Assembly (NCBI GenBank): GCA_946479035.1
Contig: CAMLDW010000004.1
Coordinates: 31,526-95,525 of the forward strand
Direction: 5' to 3'
DNA: 64,000 bases
Origin: an uncultured Chthonomonadaceae bacterium
Lineage (GTDB): Bacteria > Armatimonadota > Fimbriimonadia > Fimbriimonadales > Fimbriimonadaceae
Below, piece by piece: positions 34,695-42,713 of the stretch; positions within the stretch are counted from its first letter, which is position 1; every line of letters begins with the position of its first letter. A model generated the notes under the pieces. That model had not been told where the DNA came from and made no database searches. It saw nothing but the letters and a program-made list of their open reading frames with translations. Both the position numbers and the translations under genes were made by a program.

Positions 34695-35107
34695 GCGACT
34701 ATTCAGGCACGCCGCTCTGGAAGAAGCTCGGCATGAAGCCAGGCAGCAGGTGGGCCGTCGTCGGCGCACCTCAAAAGCTCAAAATCGCCGAGCGCCCAGA
34801 CGCGGAGCCGAAGCTGGCTTCTATCAACGGTGCGCTCGACGGGGCAGTCCTCTTCGTCACAGCGCAAACGGACCTTGATCGCCTCTTCGACCACGCTGTA
34901 AGGCACGTCAGGGCCGACGCCGGGATCTGGATCGCTTGGCCAAAGAAGTCGTCAAAGATCAAGTCTGCCCTCGACTTCACCGCCGTCCAGCGCGCAGGGT
35001 TGTCCCGAACGCTGGTGGACAACAAGGTCTGCTCGATAGACGAGGACTGGACCGCCCTTCGGTTCGTCGTGAGAAAAGAGCACCGCGCCAACTGGCTGAT
35101 CAAGTGA
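34691..35107 (+). CDS. DUF3052-like small protein
   Basis: 138 aa starting at a TTG that overlaps the pdhB TGA. It opens with DYSGTPLWKKLGMKPGSRW, the characteristic beginning of DUF3052 proteins (xYSGTPLxKKLGIKxG), followed by two alternating strand-helix units and WIAWPKKSSKIKSALDF. The family has no known function. Its coupling to the E1 genes is the only functional hint, and it may be only incidental. Confidence 0.75.
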   Translation: MSDYSGTPLWKKLGMKPGSRWAVVGAPQKLKIAERPDAEPKLASINGALDGAVLFVTAQTDLDRLFDHAVRHVRADAGIWIAWPKKSSKIKSALDFTAVQRAGLSRTLVDNKVCSIDEDWTALRFVVRKEHRANWLIK

Positions 35108-35130
35108 CGCACACCCAATCTGTAGCTGCG

Positions 35131-36435
35131 TCAGTCCCCGTAACTCAACGCATAGCCCTGGAGGGGCACCAGCCTCAGGTCGCCGCGAGGAGGATCCATC
35201 TGCCCATCGGTCCGCTGCCCCGTCGCCAGGAGCGAAAACCCTCGCTTAGTCGGTTCGTAGACGAAGGGGCGCTGTCCGATTGGATCACTGTGGCTCACAT
35301 CAGGGCTTAGAGAGTCCGGAAACTGTCCGTGCGCGCCGCGGTAAACGATGACCTCGAGTGCTGTTGCGACGAGCCTCTTCATCTGCTCTGCGCGCTGGAT
35401 CGAAATGGCCACCGATTGGTAGATCCTCCCCAGCGAGCGCGATAGATAGCTTGCCGGGTCTTCTTCACGGAACCATAAGGCGGCAGCGTCGTCCATTGCG
35501 GTTCCCGCGCGCATAAGATCCCCGTCATTCGGACGCGACAACGGCAGCATCTGCCCCCAATGGTGTAGGGCGTTTGACTCTAGGGCGGCGCCTGCTCCAG
35601 GGTCAGACGGAGGCTCGATCCGATCGTTCGGCGGTTGCAGTTGGAGGTCGAGGCGCTCCGAGGGGATCATTCGGTCGTACATGCGCGCGGTCAGGACGCT
35701 CCGCAAGCAGTCTGCCTTGAGGTAGAGCGTCATTTCGCTTGGCACTTTCAACTCGGCGAGCACATGTGGCGCACCGGCGAGGAGCGTGCTGCTCTGGCGT
35801 TCCCGCAAAAAGCCATACAGTGTGCGAAGCACGCGGTTAGTGCAAGAAGTCCAAGACAGTGCTGCTCGCGTGCTGGGCTCGTCGATGAGCTGCGAACCGA
35901 TCCTTGCTCCAGCCTCGAGCCAAGACAGCGCGCCAGCCGGGTCGTTCGCCTCAATCCGCTTCATCGCCAAGTAGCAACAAGCCGCTACATATCGGCTAAA
36001 AATGCCGTAGTCAGTCTCTCGGCCGATCATGCCTTCGTCCCATCGAACAGGCATGTCCACCCTTTCGATCTTGCTCGCCGCGACGAGCGCCCGCGTCATT
36101 TCAGGCTTGGCCAATAGCATTTCGCCGGCGTCTGCCTCTTCGGTGCTCACCTCCAAAGCGTGGCGCAGGACTGTGTCCTGCGCAATCATGCTGTCGAACT
36201 CGGAAAACGCACTCAAGTTGGAGATCCCCTTCGCCCTTTCTCCTCCGTCAAAATCCGCAACTGCGAGCGGAAGGCCAAGCGTTTTGGCCGCATCACGCCG
36301 TGACTCCAGAGCGCGACCTTCTCGCCGGATCTCGTTTCCTGGGCCGTAGCGGTCTCGCACAAACAGGGCAACGGCAATAAGAACTGCTCCCGCTGCGCAA
36401 TAGCCCGCGTACCGCACCATGTGGCCTGCTTTCAC
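35131..36435 (-). CDS. Membrane-anchored protein with pseudopilin-like C-terminus (distal paralogue)
   Basis: 434 aa. One N-terminal helix (about 8-26) anchors a large extracytoplasmic helical region. The C-terminal 60 residues (PIGQRPFVYEPTKRGFSLLATGQRTDGQ, with a DLRL tail) match the Gx(P)xxY...GFxLxxxG type found at the end of pseudopilin-related proteins. The region between shares spacing and an NDGDLMRAGTAM segment with its upstream neighbour (NPANGDLMVAVQT). The genes overlap by 4 nt. Function unknown; linked by position to the GspE-like ATPase. Confidence 0.6.
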   Translation of the reverse strand: MKAGHMVRYAGYCAAGAVLIAVALFVRDRYGPGNEIRREGRALESRRDAAKTLGLPLAVADFDGGERAKGISNLSAFSEFDSMIAQDTVLRHALEVSTEEADAGEMLLAKPEMTRALVAASKIERVDMPVRWDEGMIGRETDYGIFSRYVAACCYLAMKRIEANDPAGALSWLEAGARIGSQLIDEPSTRAALSWTSCTNRVLRTLYGFLRERQSSTLLAGAPHVLAELKVPSEMTLYLKADCLRSVLTARMYDRMIPSERLDLQLQPPNDRIEPPSDPGAGAALESNALHHWGQMLPLSRPNDGDLMRAGTAMDDAAALWFREEDPASYLSRSLGRIYQSVAISIQRAEQMKRLVATALEVIVYRGAHGQFPDSLSPDVSHSDPIGQRPFVYEPTKRGFSLLATGQRTDGQMDPPRGDLRLVPLQGYALSYGD

Positions 36436-37643
36436 TTCTTCACCTCGGGCCTGCCGTCATAGCGAAAACCGATGTCACCGCCTACGATGAGCCCTTCCTT
36501 GTCATTGCCGCCCGCGTCGAGCTTGTCCGCACCTACAGATCGTAGTGAGAAGCCCGTCCCGAGATTTGAGTAGTGCATTGGCTCTCCCGTGAAAACGTCA
36601 AAGGACATCTCACCCATTACAGGCGACTTTGGCGGGAACTGGTTCGAGGCGATGTTCTGCCTAAACGCGGCGGCCGCGACGAACAAAGCGCGCCGTGCCG
36701 CTTCGTTCTCCGTCGCCAGCTTGGCGAGGTCTTCGATCCGCTTGCTCGAAACCCTCAGCGAATATGCGCTTGGCCGTGCGTCTTCATGCCACTCGCCTAC
36801 GCGCTTGTTGACGATGTCCATGGCCTCAGGCCAGGTGTTTGCTACGTTGATTTCCTTCATGAGCGCCACTGCCTGCTGCAAGTGTACTGTCTCGACCGCC
36901 GACCGGCCCCACGGGTCGGTGGGGAAGTCGCCTTGCCTCCAGATCCACGAGAGCTTCTCCCCGCCCGCCGCCTCGTGCTCGCTCGCGATCTGGTCTCCGA
37001 GTGCCACGAACGACCGCATTCCGCCCACCAGCGCCTTGACGCCCCGCGCGTAGAACGTCTCCGTCTGCACGGCGACCATCAAGTCGCCGTTCGCGGGGTT
37101 CTCGACCATGGTCGTCCCAATATGCTCGTAGATGCTTCGCTCCACCATCAGCGACTCGCGCAGCCCTTCGTCCGTCGGCACCTGTTCTAGCATCCGCGCC
37201 AAGACTAGTGCTCGCGTGAGCTTACGTCGTCCCTCAAGGTCCTTTCCGGACTTGAAGTCCGCTGCCGCGCTTTCCATGAGCAGACCGACGCAGTCTCGCA
37301 GCTTCAGGCCCGCTATGTAGCCTGGCCTCTGGACGTCCTTCCAGTCGAACTGGCACATAGGTCTTGAAGACGCATCTATCAGAATGTCCGGCACCGCTTC
37401 TGGGTTCGATTTGAGCATCCTTGAGGCCTCAAGAAGTCCGGGCGCGGCGTTCTTGTCCGCCGGCACTGTCGCTTCGGGCACCTCGTCCATCGTGGTCGGA
37501 AGTCCGAGCTTCTTCGCCTCTTCACGGGCGGCGTCCAGGCCGGAAGCGATCCCGCGAGACGCGCTCGAGCGCGCATATGCTATCGCCAGCGCTCCGACGA
37601 CCAGCGTCCCCAAAACGCCGACCACGACGAACTTCTTCTTCAT
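36432..37643 (-). CDS. Membrane-anchored protein with pseudopilin-like C-terminus (proximal paralogue)
   Basis: 403 aa, starting 6 nt after the GspE-like ATPase stop. One N-terminal helix (about 4-24), then a helical extracytoplasmic domain, ending with MSFDVFTGEPMHYSNLGTG, GFSLRSVGADKLDAGG and GGDIGFRYD. This is the classic DxFTGxPxxY...GFxLxSxGxDxxDxGGxxxxGGDixF pattern of pseudopilin ends. It lacks a prepilin peptidase site, so the N-terminal helix is probably not cleaved. It is presumably an accessory subunit of the same machine. Confidence 0.6.
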   Translation of the reverse strand: MKKKFVVVGVLGTLVVGALAIAYARSSASRGIASGLDAAREEAKKLGLPTTMDEVPEATVPADKNAAPGLLEASRMLKSNPEAVPDILIDASSRPMCQFDWKDVQRPGYIAGLKLRDCVGLLMESAAADFKSGKDLEGRRKLTRALVLARMLEQVPTDEGLRESLMVERSIYEHIGTTMVENPANGDLMVAVQTETFYARGVKALVGGMRSFVALGDQIASEHEAAGGEKLSWIWRQGDFPTDPWGRSAVETVHLQQAVALMKEINVANTWPEAMDIVNKRVGEWHEDARPSAYSLRVSSKRIEDLAKLATENEAARRALFVAAAAFRQNIASNQFPPKSPVMGEMSFDVFTGEPMHYSNLGTGFSLRSVGADKLDAGGNDKEGLIVGGDIGFRYDGRPEVKK

Positions 37644-37649
37644 GGGGCC

Positions 37650-38915
37650 CTAGTCGAGCGCCTGAGTGAACACTGCCTTGATGACCTCATCCGGCGAGGT
37701 CTTTCCGGCCAGCACCTTCGACTTTCCGTCTTCGAGCATCGTGTGGAACCCTTGCCGCTTCACGACGTCGAGCATCACTTTGTAGTCCACCTTCTGCGCC
37801 ACTGCCTGTTTGAACTCGCGGTTCCCGATGATCAGCTCGAAGATTCCGATGCGCCCTTTGAACCCCGTGCCCTTGCACGTGTCGCACCCCTTGCCCTCGA
37901 GCAGCTTCGCGCCCGGCATGTCCGTCGCCGTAATGCCGATCATTTCGAGGTCTTCGCGCGTATACCGCGCGGGCTCTGCGCACTTGGAGCAGATCGTGCG
38001 CACCAGGCGCTGGGCCATGATTGCCGTGATGACGCCGCCCACTAGGTATGGTTCTGCGCCCATGTCGAACATGCGACCGATCGTTTCCATCGCGTTGTTC
38101 GTGTGCAGCGTGGTCATCACAAGGTGTCCCGTCAAGCCCGCCTGGATTCCGATCGAGAGCGACTCTGGGTCGCGCATTTCACCGACCATCATTACGTCCG
38201 GGTCCTGGCGAAGGAACGAGCGCATGACGCGCGGGAACGGCATCTTCTCCGTCACCTGCACCTGTGCGATGTTCTCTTCGAACTCGTACTCGATCGGGTC
38301 TTCGACCGTCACGATGTTCCGCTGTCTTGAGTCGAGCAGGTTGAGCGATGCGTAGAGCGTCGAGGTCTTACCGGAGCCGGTCGGCCCAGTGACGAGGATC
38401 AGCCCATAAGGCACCTGGATCGCCTGTTCCCAGTGCTTGCGCACGTCCTCCGGCATTCCCAGATCGCCGAGGTTCACTCTCATCGCCTGCGGGTCGAGGA
38501 GGCGCATCACGAACTTCTCGCCGTTCAGGCTCGGCACGCACGAGGCGCGGGCGCTCATGCGGCGCCCTTCGTACTCCATGTCGATGCGCCCGTCCTGCGG
38601 CTCGCGGGTCTCGTCGATTCGCATGTTCGCGGCCAGCTTGAGCCGCGCGATCACGTTGGACGCCTGCTCTGGCGGAAGCGCACCGGTCTCGTGTAGAATG
38701 CCGTCCTGCCTGTAGCGGATCTTGAGCTGGTTGCGCTCCGGCTGTAGGTGGATGTCGCTGGACTTAGTGTCCAGCGCGTTCATCATGATGTTGTCCACGA
38801 TTCCCACCGCCAGCGACATCTCGTTGCCGCCCATCTCGCGAGTCTGGCCCTGCTCGCGGATGATCAACCGGAACCGCTTCGCCGCCCCCCAGTTGCCCTT
38901 TTCCTCTATCGCCAT
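37650..38915 (-). CDS. GspE/PilB-family secretion or pilus ATPase lacking the usual N-terminal domain
   Basis: 421 aa. N2 domain segment SSDIHLQPERNQLKIRYRQDG, Walker A GPTGSGKT (177-184), Asp box VEDPIEYE, Walker B LRQDPDVMMVGEMRDPES, His box GHLVMTTLHTN, and zinc cysteines CSKC and CDTCKGTGFKGR. It lacks the MshEN-type domain of full PilB/GspE, about 150 residues shorter than usual. It would power assembly of a type IV pilus or type II secretion pseudopilus. It leads a three-gene minus-strand operon. Confidence 0.92.
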   Translation of the reverse strand: MAIEEKGNWGAAKRFRLIIREQGQTREMGGNEMSLAVGIVDNIMMNALDTKSSDIHLQPERNQLKIRYRQDGILHETGALPPEQASNVIARLKLAANMRIDETREPQDGRIDMEYEGRRMSARASCVPSLNGEKFVMRLLDPQAMRVNLGDLGMPEDVRKHWEQAIQVPYGLILVTGPTGSGKTSTLYASLNLLDSRQRNIVTVEDPIEYEFEENIAQVQVTEKMPFPRVMRSFLRQDPDVMMVGEMRDPESLSIGIQAGLTGHLVMTTLHTNNAMETIGRMFDMGAEPYLVGGVITAIMAQRLVRTICSKCAEPARYTREDLEMIGITATDMPGAKLLEGKGCDTCKGTGFKGRIGIFELIIGNREFKQAVAQKVDYKVMLDVVKRQGFHTMLEDGKSKVLAGKTSPDEVIKAVFTQALD

Positions 38916-38973
38916 GGTGTCCTAGGCTCTAGGATACTCGGCAAGGGGCCTGCCCGCCCTCCCGTCCGCCCGG

Positions 38974-38979
38974 TATACT
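38974..38979 (+). promoter_or_regulatory. -10 box (TATACT) of the GIY-YIG-like gene
   Basis: TATACT ends 11 nt before the ATG at 38991. It shares the 75-nt divergent gap with the GspE-like gene, whose own strand reads TATCCT about 15 nt before its ATG. Confidence 0.45.
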
Positions 38980-38990
38980 CTGCCAAACCC

Positions 38991-39284
38991 ATGCCGATTA
39001 CAGGAGCCAAAGAGCACTTTCAGACCGGAGCGCTGAACAAGGCCCCCGAGGGCCCGGGCGTGTTCCAGTGCCTGAGCAGCGGAAAGACGATCTACATCGG
39101 CTGGGCCGGCCCGGAAGGCATCCGCAAGAAGCTCCTCGAGCACTACTCGGGCAAGCACGGCACCTGCACGCAGATCACCACGGACTTCACGTGCGAGGAG
39201 CACGAGAACCCCGAGGCGCGCTGCAACGAGCTCCTTCAGGAGTACAAGGCCAAGCACGACATGTTCCCACGCTGCAACCGCTAG
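38991..39284 (+). CDS. GIY-YIG-like small protein, 97 aa
   Basis: The middle reads GVFQCLSSGKTIYIGWAGPEGIRKKLLEHYSG, which fits the GIY-YIG nuclease pattern (G-[VI]-[YF] ... Y-I-G followed by an Arg helix). A conserved-looking Glu/Asn helix (CNELLQEYKAKHD and a final N) completes the small fold. Four cysteines are present (C27, C58, C67, C78), which could bind metal or form a disulfide. Stand-alone GIY-YIG proteins of this size have various roles in DNA processing; the specific one is unknown. Confidence 0.6.
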   Translation: MPITGAKEHFQTGALNKAPEGPGVFQCLSSGKTIYIGWAGPEGIRKKLLEHYSGKHGTCTQITTDFTCEEHENPEARCNELLQEYKAKHDMFPRCNR

Positions 39285-39311
39285 CGGTGGGCTGAGCGCG
39301 AACGAAGCGCC

Positions 39312-39860
39312 CTACTTCGGCTCGAACCCCTTCGCCCCGCCCCGCAGCAGGTCGAAGAAGTGCCAAGGCGGGCAAAAGTCGTCTCCTGGGCCGAACACCG
39401 CTGTGCCAGTGCGAACGATCGTTCCGTTCTTGTTGCGGTGGAACCCCGAGACGCCCGGCCAATACCCTTCTTCCTTGGTCTTGTATCCCATGTCCGGCGT
39501 GAAGTCGCCGCCTCGGTCGCTCACCATCTTCACCTTCCACTTGCGCGCCTTGGCTAGCTTCTGCTGCGCGTCCGGAGTGTCCGGGCTGACGAGCACGACG
39601 GCCGTGCGCGCACCGATGTGCTGGAGCTGACCTTGCAGCACGTCGCCCCACATCGTGCAGTAGTTGCACGACTTGCCCATGTTGTGGATGACGAGCAGGT
39701 CGTCGCTCTTGCCGAAGAGCTGCGAGAGCTTGACCGGGCCCTTCGGGGTCTTGAACGGGTAGTCCTTGACCTTCTGTGGCTTGGCCCTCTGCCTCTGCGT
39801 CGCCAGCTCTGCCTTCATCTTCGATATCTGCTGTTCGAGTTCTTTGATCTTTGCGTTCAT
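39312..39860 (-). CDS. DUF899-like thioredoxin-fold protein
   Basis: 182 aa. A short N-terminal helix (IKELEQQISKMKAELATQRQRA) precedes a thioredoxin-like fold with LLVIHNMGKSCNYCTMWGD, in which CNYC takes the CxxC position. Further motifs YWPGVSGFHRNKNGTI and DDFCPPWHFFDLL are shared with DUF899 proteins, a family of uncharacterised thioredoxin-like proteins. Probably a cytoplasmic redox protein. Confidence 0.75.
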   Translation of the reverse strand: MNAKIKELEQQISKMKAELATQRQRAKPQKVKDYPFKTPKGPVKLSQLFGKSDDLLVIHNMGKSCNYCTMWGDVLQGQLQHIGARTAVVLVSPDTPDAQQKLAKARKWKVKMVSDRGGDFTPDMGYKTKEEGYWPGVSGFHRNKNGTIVRTGTAVFGPGDDFCPPWHFFDLLRGGAKGFEPK

Positions 39861-39866
39861 GCGTAG

Positions 39867-39872
39867 AGTTTA
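39867..39872 (-). promoter_or_regulatory. TANNNT box (TAAACT) of the DUF899 gene
   Basis: On the minus strand GATAAACT is followed by 6 nt and the ATG at 39860. Confidence 0.45.
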
Positions 39873-39936
39873 TCGCGGTTTCCGCCAAAGGCCGGGGCTT
39901 CTTACGACTTTCTACTCTCGGCTCGCTCGCCACCGT

Positions 39937-39942
39937 CATACT
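39937..39942 (+). promoter_or_regulatory. -10-like box (CATACT) of the EamA transporter gene
   Basis: CATACT ends 7 nt before the ATG at 39950, the same box and spacing as purL. Confidence 0.35.
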
Positions 39943-39949
39943 CTTGCGC

Positions 39950-40849
39950 ATGCGCTGGCCCCGGACCTTTCCGCACCCGGCGCTCGTGTTCGTTGTGGTC
40001 GCCTGGGGACTTAACTTCAGCGTCATCAAGCTCGCGCTCGAGGGGCTGGCCCCGCAGGTGCTCGCGCTCTCACGCTTCCTCGCGATGATGGCTGTGCTGT
40101 GGGCCTCGTGCGCGGCGCTGCGGATCCCGCTAAAGTACCCGCCAGGACAGATTTGGCGCTTCCTGTTCGTCGGTTTCCTCGCCAACGGCGTCTACATGGT
40201 CGTGTTCCTGGAAGGGATGCGGACGGCGGGCGCGGTGCAGGGAGCTGTTGTGCTCGCGACAGCCCCGGTGTGGACCGCGCTCTTCGCGATACTCAAGAAG
40301 CAGGACGCTTTCACTCCCCACCTTGCGGTCGGCGGTGCGCTCTCGTTTTTCGGCGCTGTAGTTGCGATCCTGGCCGGCGGCGGAGAGGTGCACGGGAGCA
40401 CCGTGGGGGCGCTGCTGGTGCTCGTTTCCGCGGTGCTCTGGTCGTGGTCGGTGGTTCTAATGCGCCCGCTCGTGATCGAAGGCTCGCCGTACACAGTGTT
40501 TACACTGACTTTCCCAGGCGGGCTGATCGCCTTGCTGCCCTACGGCGCATGGGCGACGTGGCACACGGACTGGGCGGCCGTGAAACCTGCCACATGGTGG
40601 TCGCTTGCGTACCTCGTCTTCATCGCCGGGGTCGGAGCGTTCGGAGCCTACTACAAAGGACTGGCGGACGTCGGGCCGACGAAGACGAGCATGGTCCAGT
40701 TCTATATCCCACCGACTGCGGCGGTATTCGCTTGGGCGGTGTTCGGCGGCGAGTTCGTTGTGTGGCAGGCGGTGGGGCTGGCGATCGTCGTCGCTGGGGT
40801 GCTCGTTGCGAGCGGCCGTTTGCCAAGAAAGCGAGTAGCTACTTCTTGA
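39950..40849 (+). CDS. EamA-family (DMT) inner-membrane transporter
   Basis: 299 aa with ten predicted membrane helices in two EamA repeats (first repeat ALVFVVVAWGLNFSVIKLAL; the second begins near GALLVLVSAVLWSWSVVLMRPL). The DMT family exports amino acids, nucleosides or other metabolites; the substrate cannot be predicted. The ATG at 39950 was chosen because it directly precedes the first repeat. It converges on the TSUP gene with an 11-nt overlap. Confidence 0.9.
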   Translation: MRWPRTFPHPALVFVVVAWGLNFSVIKLALEGLAPQVLALSRFLAMMAVLWASCAALRIPLKYPPGQIWRFLFVGFLANGVYMVVFLEGMRTAGAVQGAVVLATAPVWTALFAILKKQDAFTPHLAVGGALSFFGAVVAILAGGGEVHGSTVGALLVLVSAVLWSWSVVLMRPLVIEGSPYTVFTLTFPGGLIALLPYGAWATWHTDWAAVKPATWWSLAYLVFIAGVGAFGAYYKGLADVGPTKTSMVQFYIPPTAAVFAWAVFGGEFVVWQAVGLAIVVAGVLVASGRLPRKRVATS

Positions 40850-41603
40850 AAAAGAGGTACGACGCCATCACGACGACGAATGCGGCAAAGGTGCGCTGCA
40901 TCGTCACTGGATCGAGCCCGAGCGCGAGCTTGCTTCCCAAATAGCTGCCCAGCACGACGCCCGCCGCGACGCCCAGACCGGCTTTGACGTCAACGTTCCC
41001 CTTCTTGTAATAGTTGTACGCGCCGAGCCCAGCGACAGGAAGCGTAAGCGCCAGCAGCGATGTCCCCTGGGCCAGGTGCTGGGAGAACCCGAGCGCAAGC
41101 ACCAAGTACGGAACGACGACAACGCCGCCGCCGACTCCGAAGAGCCCGCCAGTCATCCCAGCCGCGACACCAGCGAGCACCGACACAGGCACGACCCACA
41201 CCGGAAGGGACTGCGAAACGTCCCGCACGTGCGCGACGAGGATCGAGCTCTTGAAGAACAGGTAGACCGCGACGAGCGCGAGGAACAGGCAGAAAGCCTT
41301 GCGCATCGTGCGAGACTCAAGACCGTGCGCGATCTTGCTTCCCAAGAAGCTCCCCAGAATCATCCCGCACGCGAGTCCCAGTCCGACCTCGAAGTTCATC
41401 TGACCCTTGCTGTAATAGTTATACGCGCCAAACGCGGCGACGGGCATCGCGATCGTGAAGAGCGAGGTGCCCTGCGCCCTGTGCTGGTCGAAGTGCAGCG
41501 CGAAGAGCAGAAAAGGAACGATGACCGCGCCGCCGCCCAGTCCGAAAAGGCCGCCGGCGATGCCCGCGCACACACCGGCGACGACGCAGACGAGGATGGG
41601 CAC
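40839..41603 (-). CDS. TSUP-family transporter (TauE/SafE-like)
   Basis: 254 aa with the two-repeat TSUP architecture: GVCAGIAGGLFGLGGGAVIVPFLL and GVAAGMTGGLFGVGGGVVVVPYLV are nearly identical halves, each followed by the QGTSL motif. Such proteins carry sulfite, sulfonates or sulfur anions, and sometimes other organic anions. No ATG lies in frame near the beginning; GTG at 41603 gives a complete first helix. The reading extending to 42449 is antisense to the oxidoreductase gene and was rejected. Confidence 0.88.
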   Translation of the reverse strand: MPILVCVVAGVCAGIAGGLFGLGGGAVIVPFLLFALHFDQHRAQGTSLFTIAMPVAAFGAYNYYSKGQMNFEVGLGLACGMILGSFLGSKIAHGLESRTMRKAFCLFLALVAVYLFFKSSILVAHVRDVSQSLPVWVVPVSVLAGVAAGMTGGLFGVGGGVVVVPYLVLALGFSQHLAQGTSLLALTLPVAGLGAYNYYKKGNVDVKAGLGVAAGVVLGSYLGSKLALGLDPVTMQRTFAAFVVVMASYLFFKK

Positions 41604-41669
41604 GGTCCATTTTAGCGAATGCGCCCGCCCTGGCCCTATTCCGCACGGCGGGGGAGGGAATAATGGGCC

Positions 41670-42653
41670 ATGCGCGTCGGCGTCGTAGGAGTCGGAGGGA
41701 TGGGCAATGTTCACGCGCGCAAGTACGCGCTGATCCCAGATGTCGAGCTGTACGCCTTCGACCGCAACCCCGACCGCCTTGACGTCTACTGTGCGCAGTT
41801 CGGCGCGCGGCCCTGCAAAACGCTCCAGGACCTCGTCAAGACCGTGGACGCCGTGGACGTGTGTACTCCGACGGACGCCCACAGCGACGTCGCGATGGAG
41901 TCGATCAAGGGAGGAAAGCCCGTGTTGGTCGAAAAGCCGATGGCGCGCACGGTCGAGGAGTGCGCAGCGCTCATTTCGGTGGCGGCCAAGGCAGGGGTGG
42001 CGCTGATGCCTGGGCAGGTCGTGCGTTTCTTCCCCGAGTTCGCAGCGGCGAACCGTGCGGTGCGCGAAGGGCGCGTCGGCAGACCGGCGGCTGTGCGCAC
42101 TCGGCGCGGAGGAAAGGCGCCGAAAGGGAGCGACATGTGGTTCCAAGACCACGCACGCTCTGGAGGCCTGCTCTTGGACCTCGCGGTGCACGACTTTGAT
42201 TGGATGCTGTGGACTTTCGGGGACGTCGAGTCCGTCTTCTCGCGCTCCGTGCGCCTTGGCCACCCCGTCGAGGGCGCGGAGTTTGAGGGCGACTACGCGC
42301 TGACGACGCTGAAGTTCAAGAGCGGCTGCGTGGGGCACGTCGAGACGACCTGGATGGACCCGGCCGGATTCCGAGTGACCTTCGAGGTCTGCGGCAGTGA
42401 TGGGATGATCGAGTACGATTCGCGCTCGGTCGCGACTTTGCGCATCCACGACGCAGCGGGCTCACGCTCGGAGTCGAACCTCGCGCCGACCGACGATCCG
42501 TTCTATCTGGAACTGCGCGCGTTCGTCGAAGGTGCGGCCAAAGGCGGGAAGATGCCTGTCGCGCCGGAGGAGGGGATGAAGGCCGTCGCGGTCTCCCGCG
42601 CAGCGATCGAGAGCGCCAAGAGCGGCCGCGCCGTCTCGCCAAGCGAAGTGTAA
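41670..42653 (+). CDS. Gfo/Idh/MocA-family oxidoreductase
   Basis: 327 aa. The N-terminal Rossmann fold has GVVGVGGMGNVHARKY (nucleotide-binding G-x-G-G-M-G), then VDVCTPTDAHSDVAMESIKGGKPVLVEKPMA with the conserved EKP, and the C-terminal domain with GGLLLDLAVHDFDWMLW, where H/D take part in catalysis. It is a sugar or inositol dehydrogenase of undefined substrate. GGGAGGG precedes the ATG. It stands 60 nt ahead of the GH95 gene and may act on released sugars. Confidence 0.92.
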   Translation: MRVGVVGVGGMGNVHARKYALIPDVELYAFDRNPDRLDVYCAQFGARPCKTLQDLVKTVDAVDVCTPTDAHSDVAMESIKGGKPVLVEKPMARTVEECAALISVAAKAGVALMPGQVVRFFPEFAAANRAVREGRVGRPAAVRTRRGGKAPKGSDMWFQDHARSGGLLLDLAVHDFDWMLWTFGDVESVFSRSVRLGHPVEGAEFEGDYALTTLKFKSGCVGHVETTWMDPAGFRVTFEVCGSDGMIEYDSRSVATLRIHDAAGSRSESNLAPTDDPFYLELRAFVEGAAKGGKMPVAPEEGMKAVAVSRAAIESAKSGRAVSPSEV

Positions 42654-42698
42654 GAAGACTTGAATACCTCGCATTCGCTTGGAGCGGGACCGCGAGGG

Positions 42699-42704
42699 TA
42701 GCCT
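42699..42704 (+). promoter_or_regulatory. TANNNT box (TAGCCT) of the GH95 gene
   Basis: TAGCCT ends 9 nt before the ATG at 42714. Confidence 0.35.
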
Positions 42705-42713
42705 CTTGGCAGA

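Noticed and set aside
38748..38990. Longer reading of the GIY-YIG-like gene
   Set aside because: The upstream part is antisense to the start of the GspE-like ATPase gene and shows no conserved residues; the ATG at 38991 follows a TATACT box.
41604..42449. N-terminal extension of the TSUP transporter to 42449
   Set aside because: The extension is antisense to the Gfo/Idh gene; the membrane-protein part begins only after the GTG at 41603.
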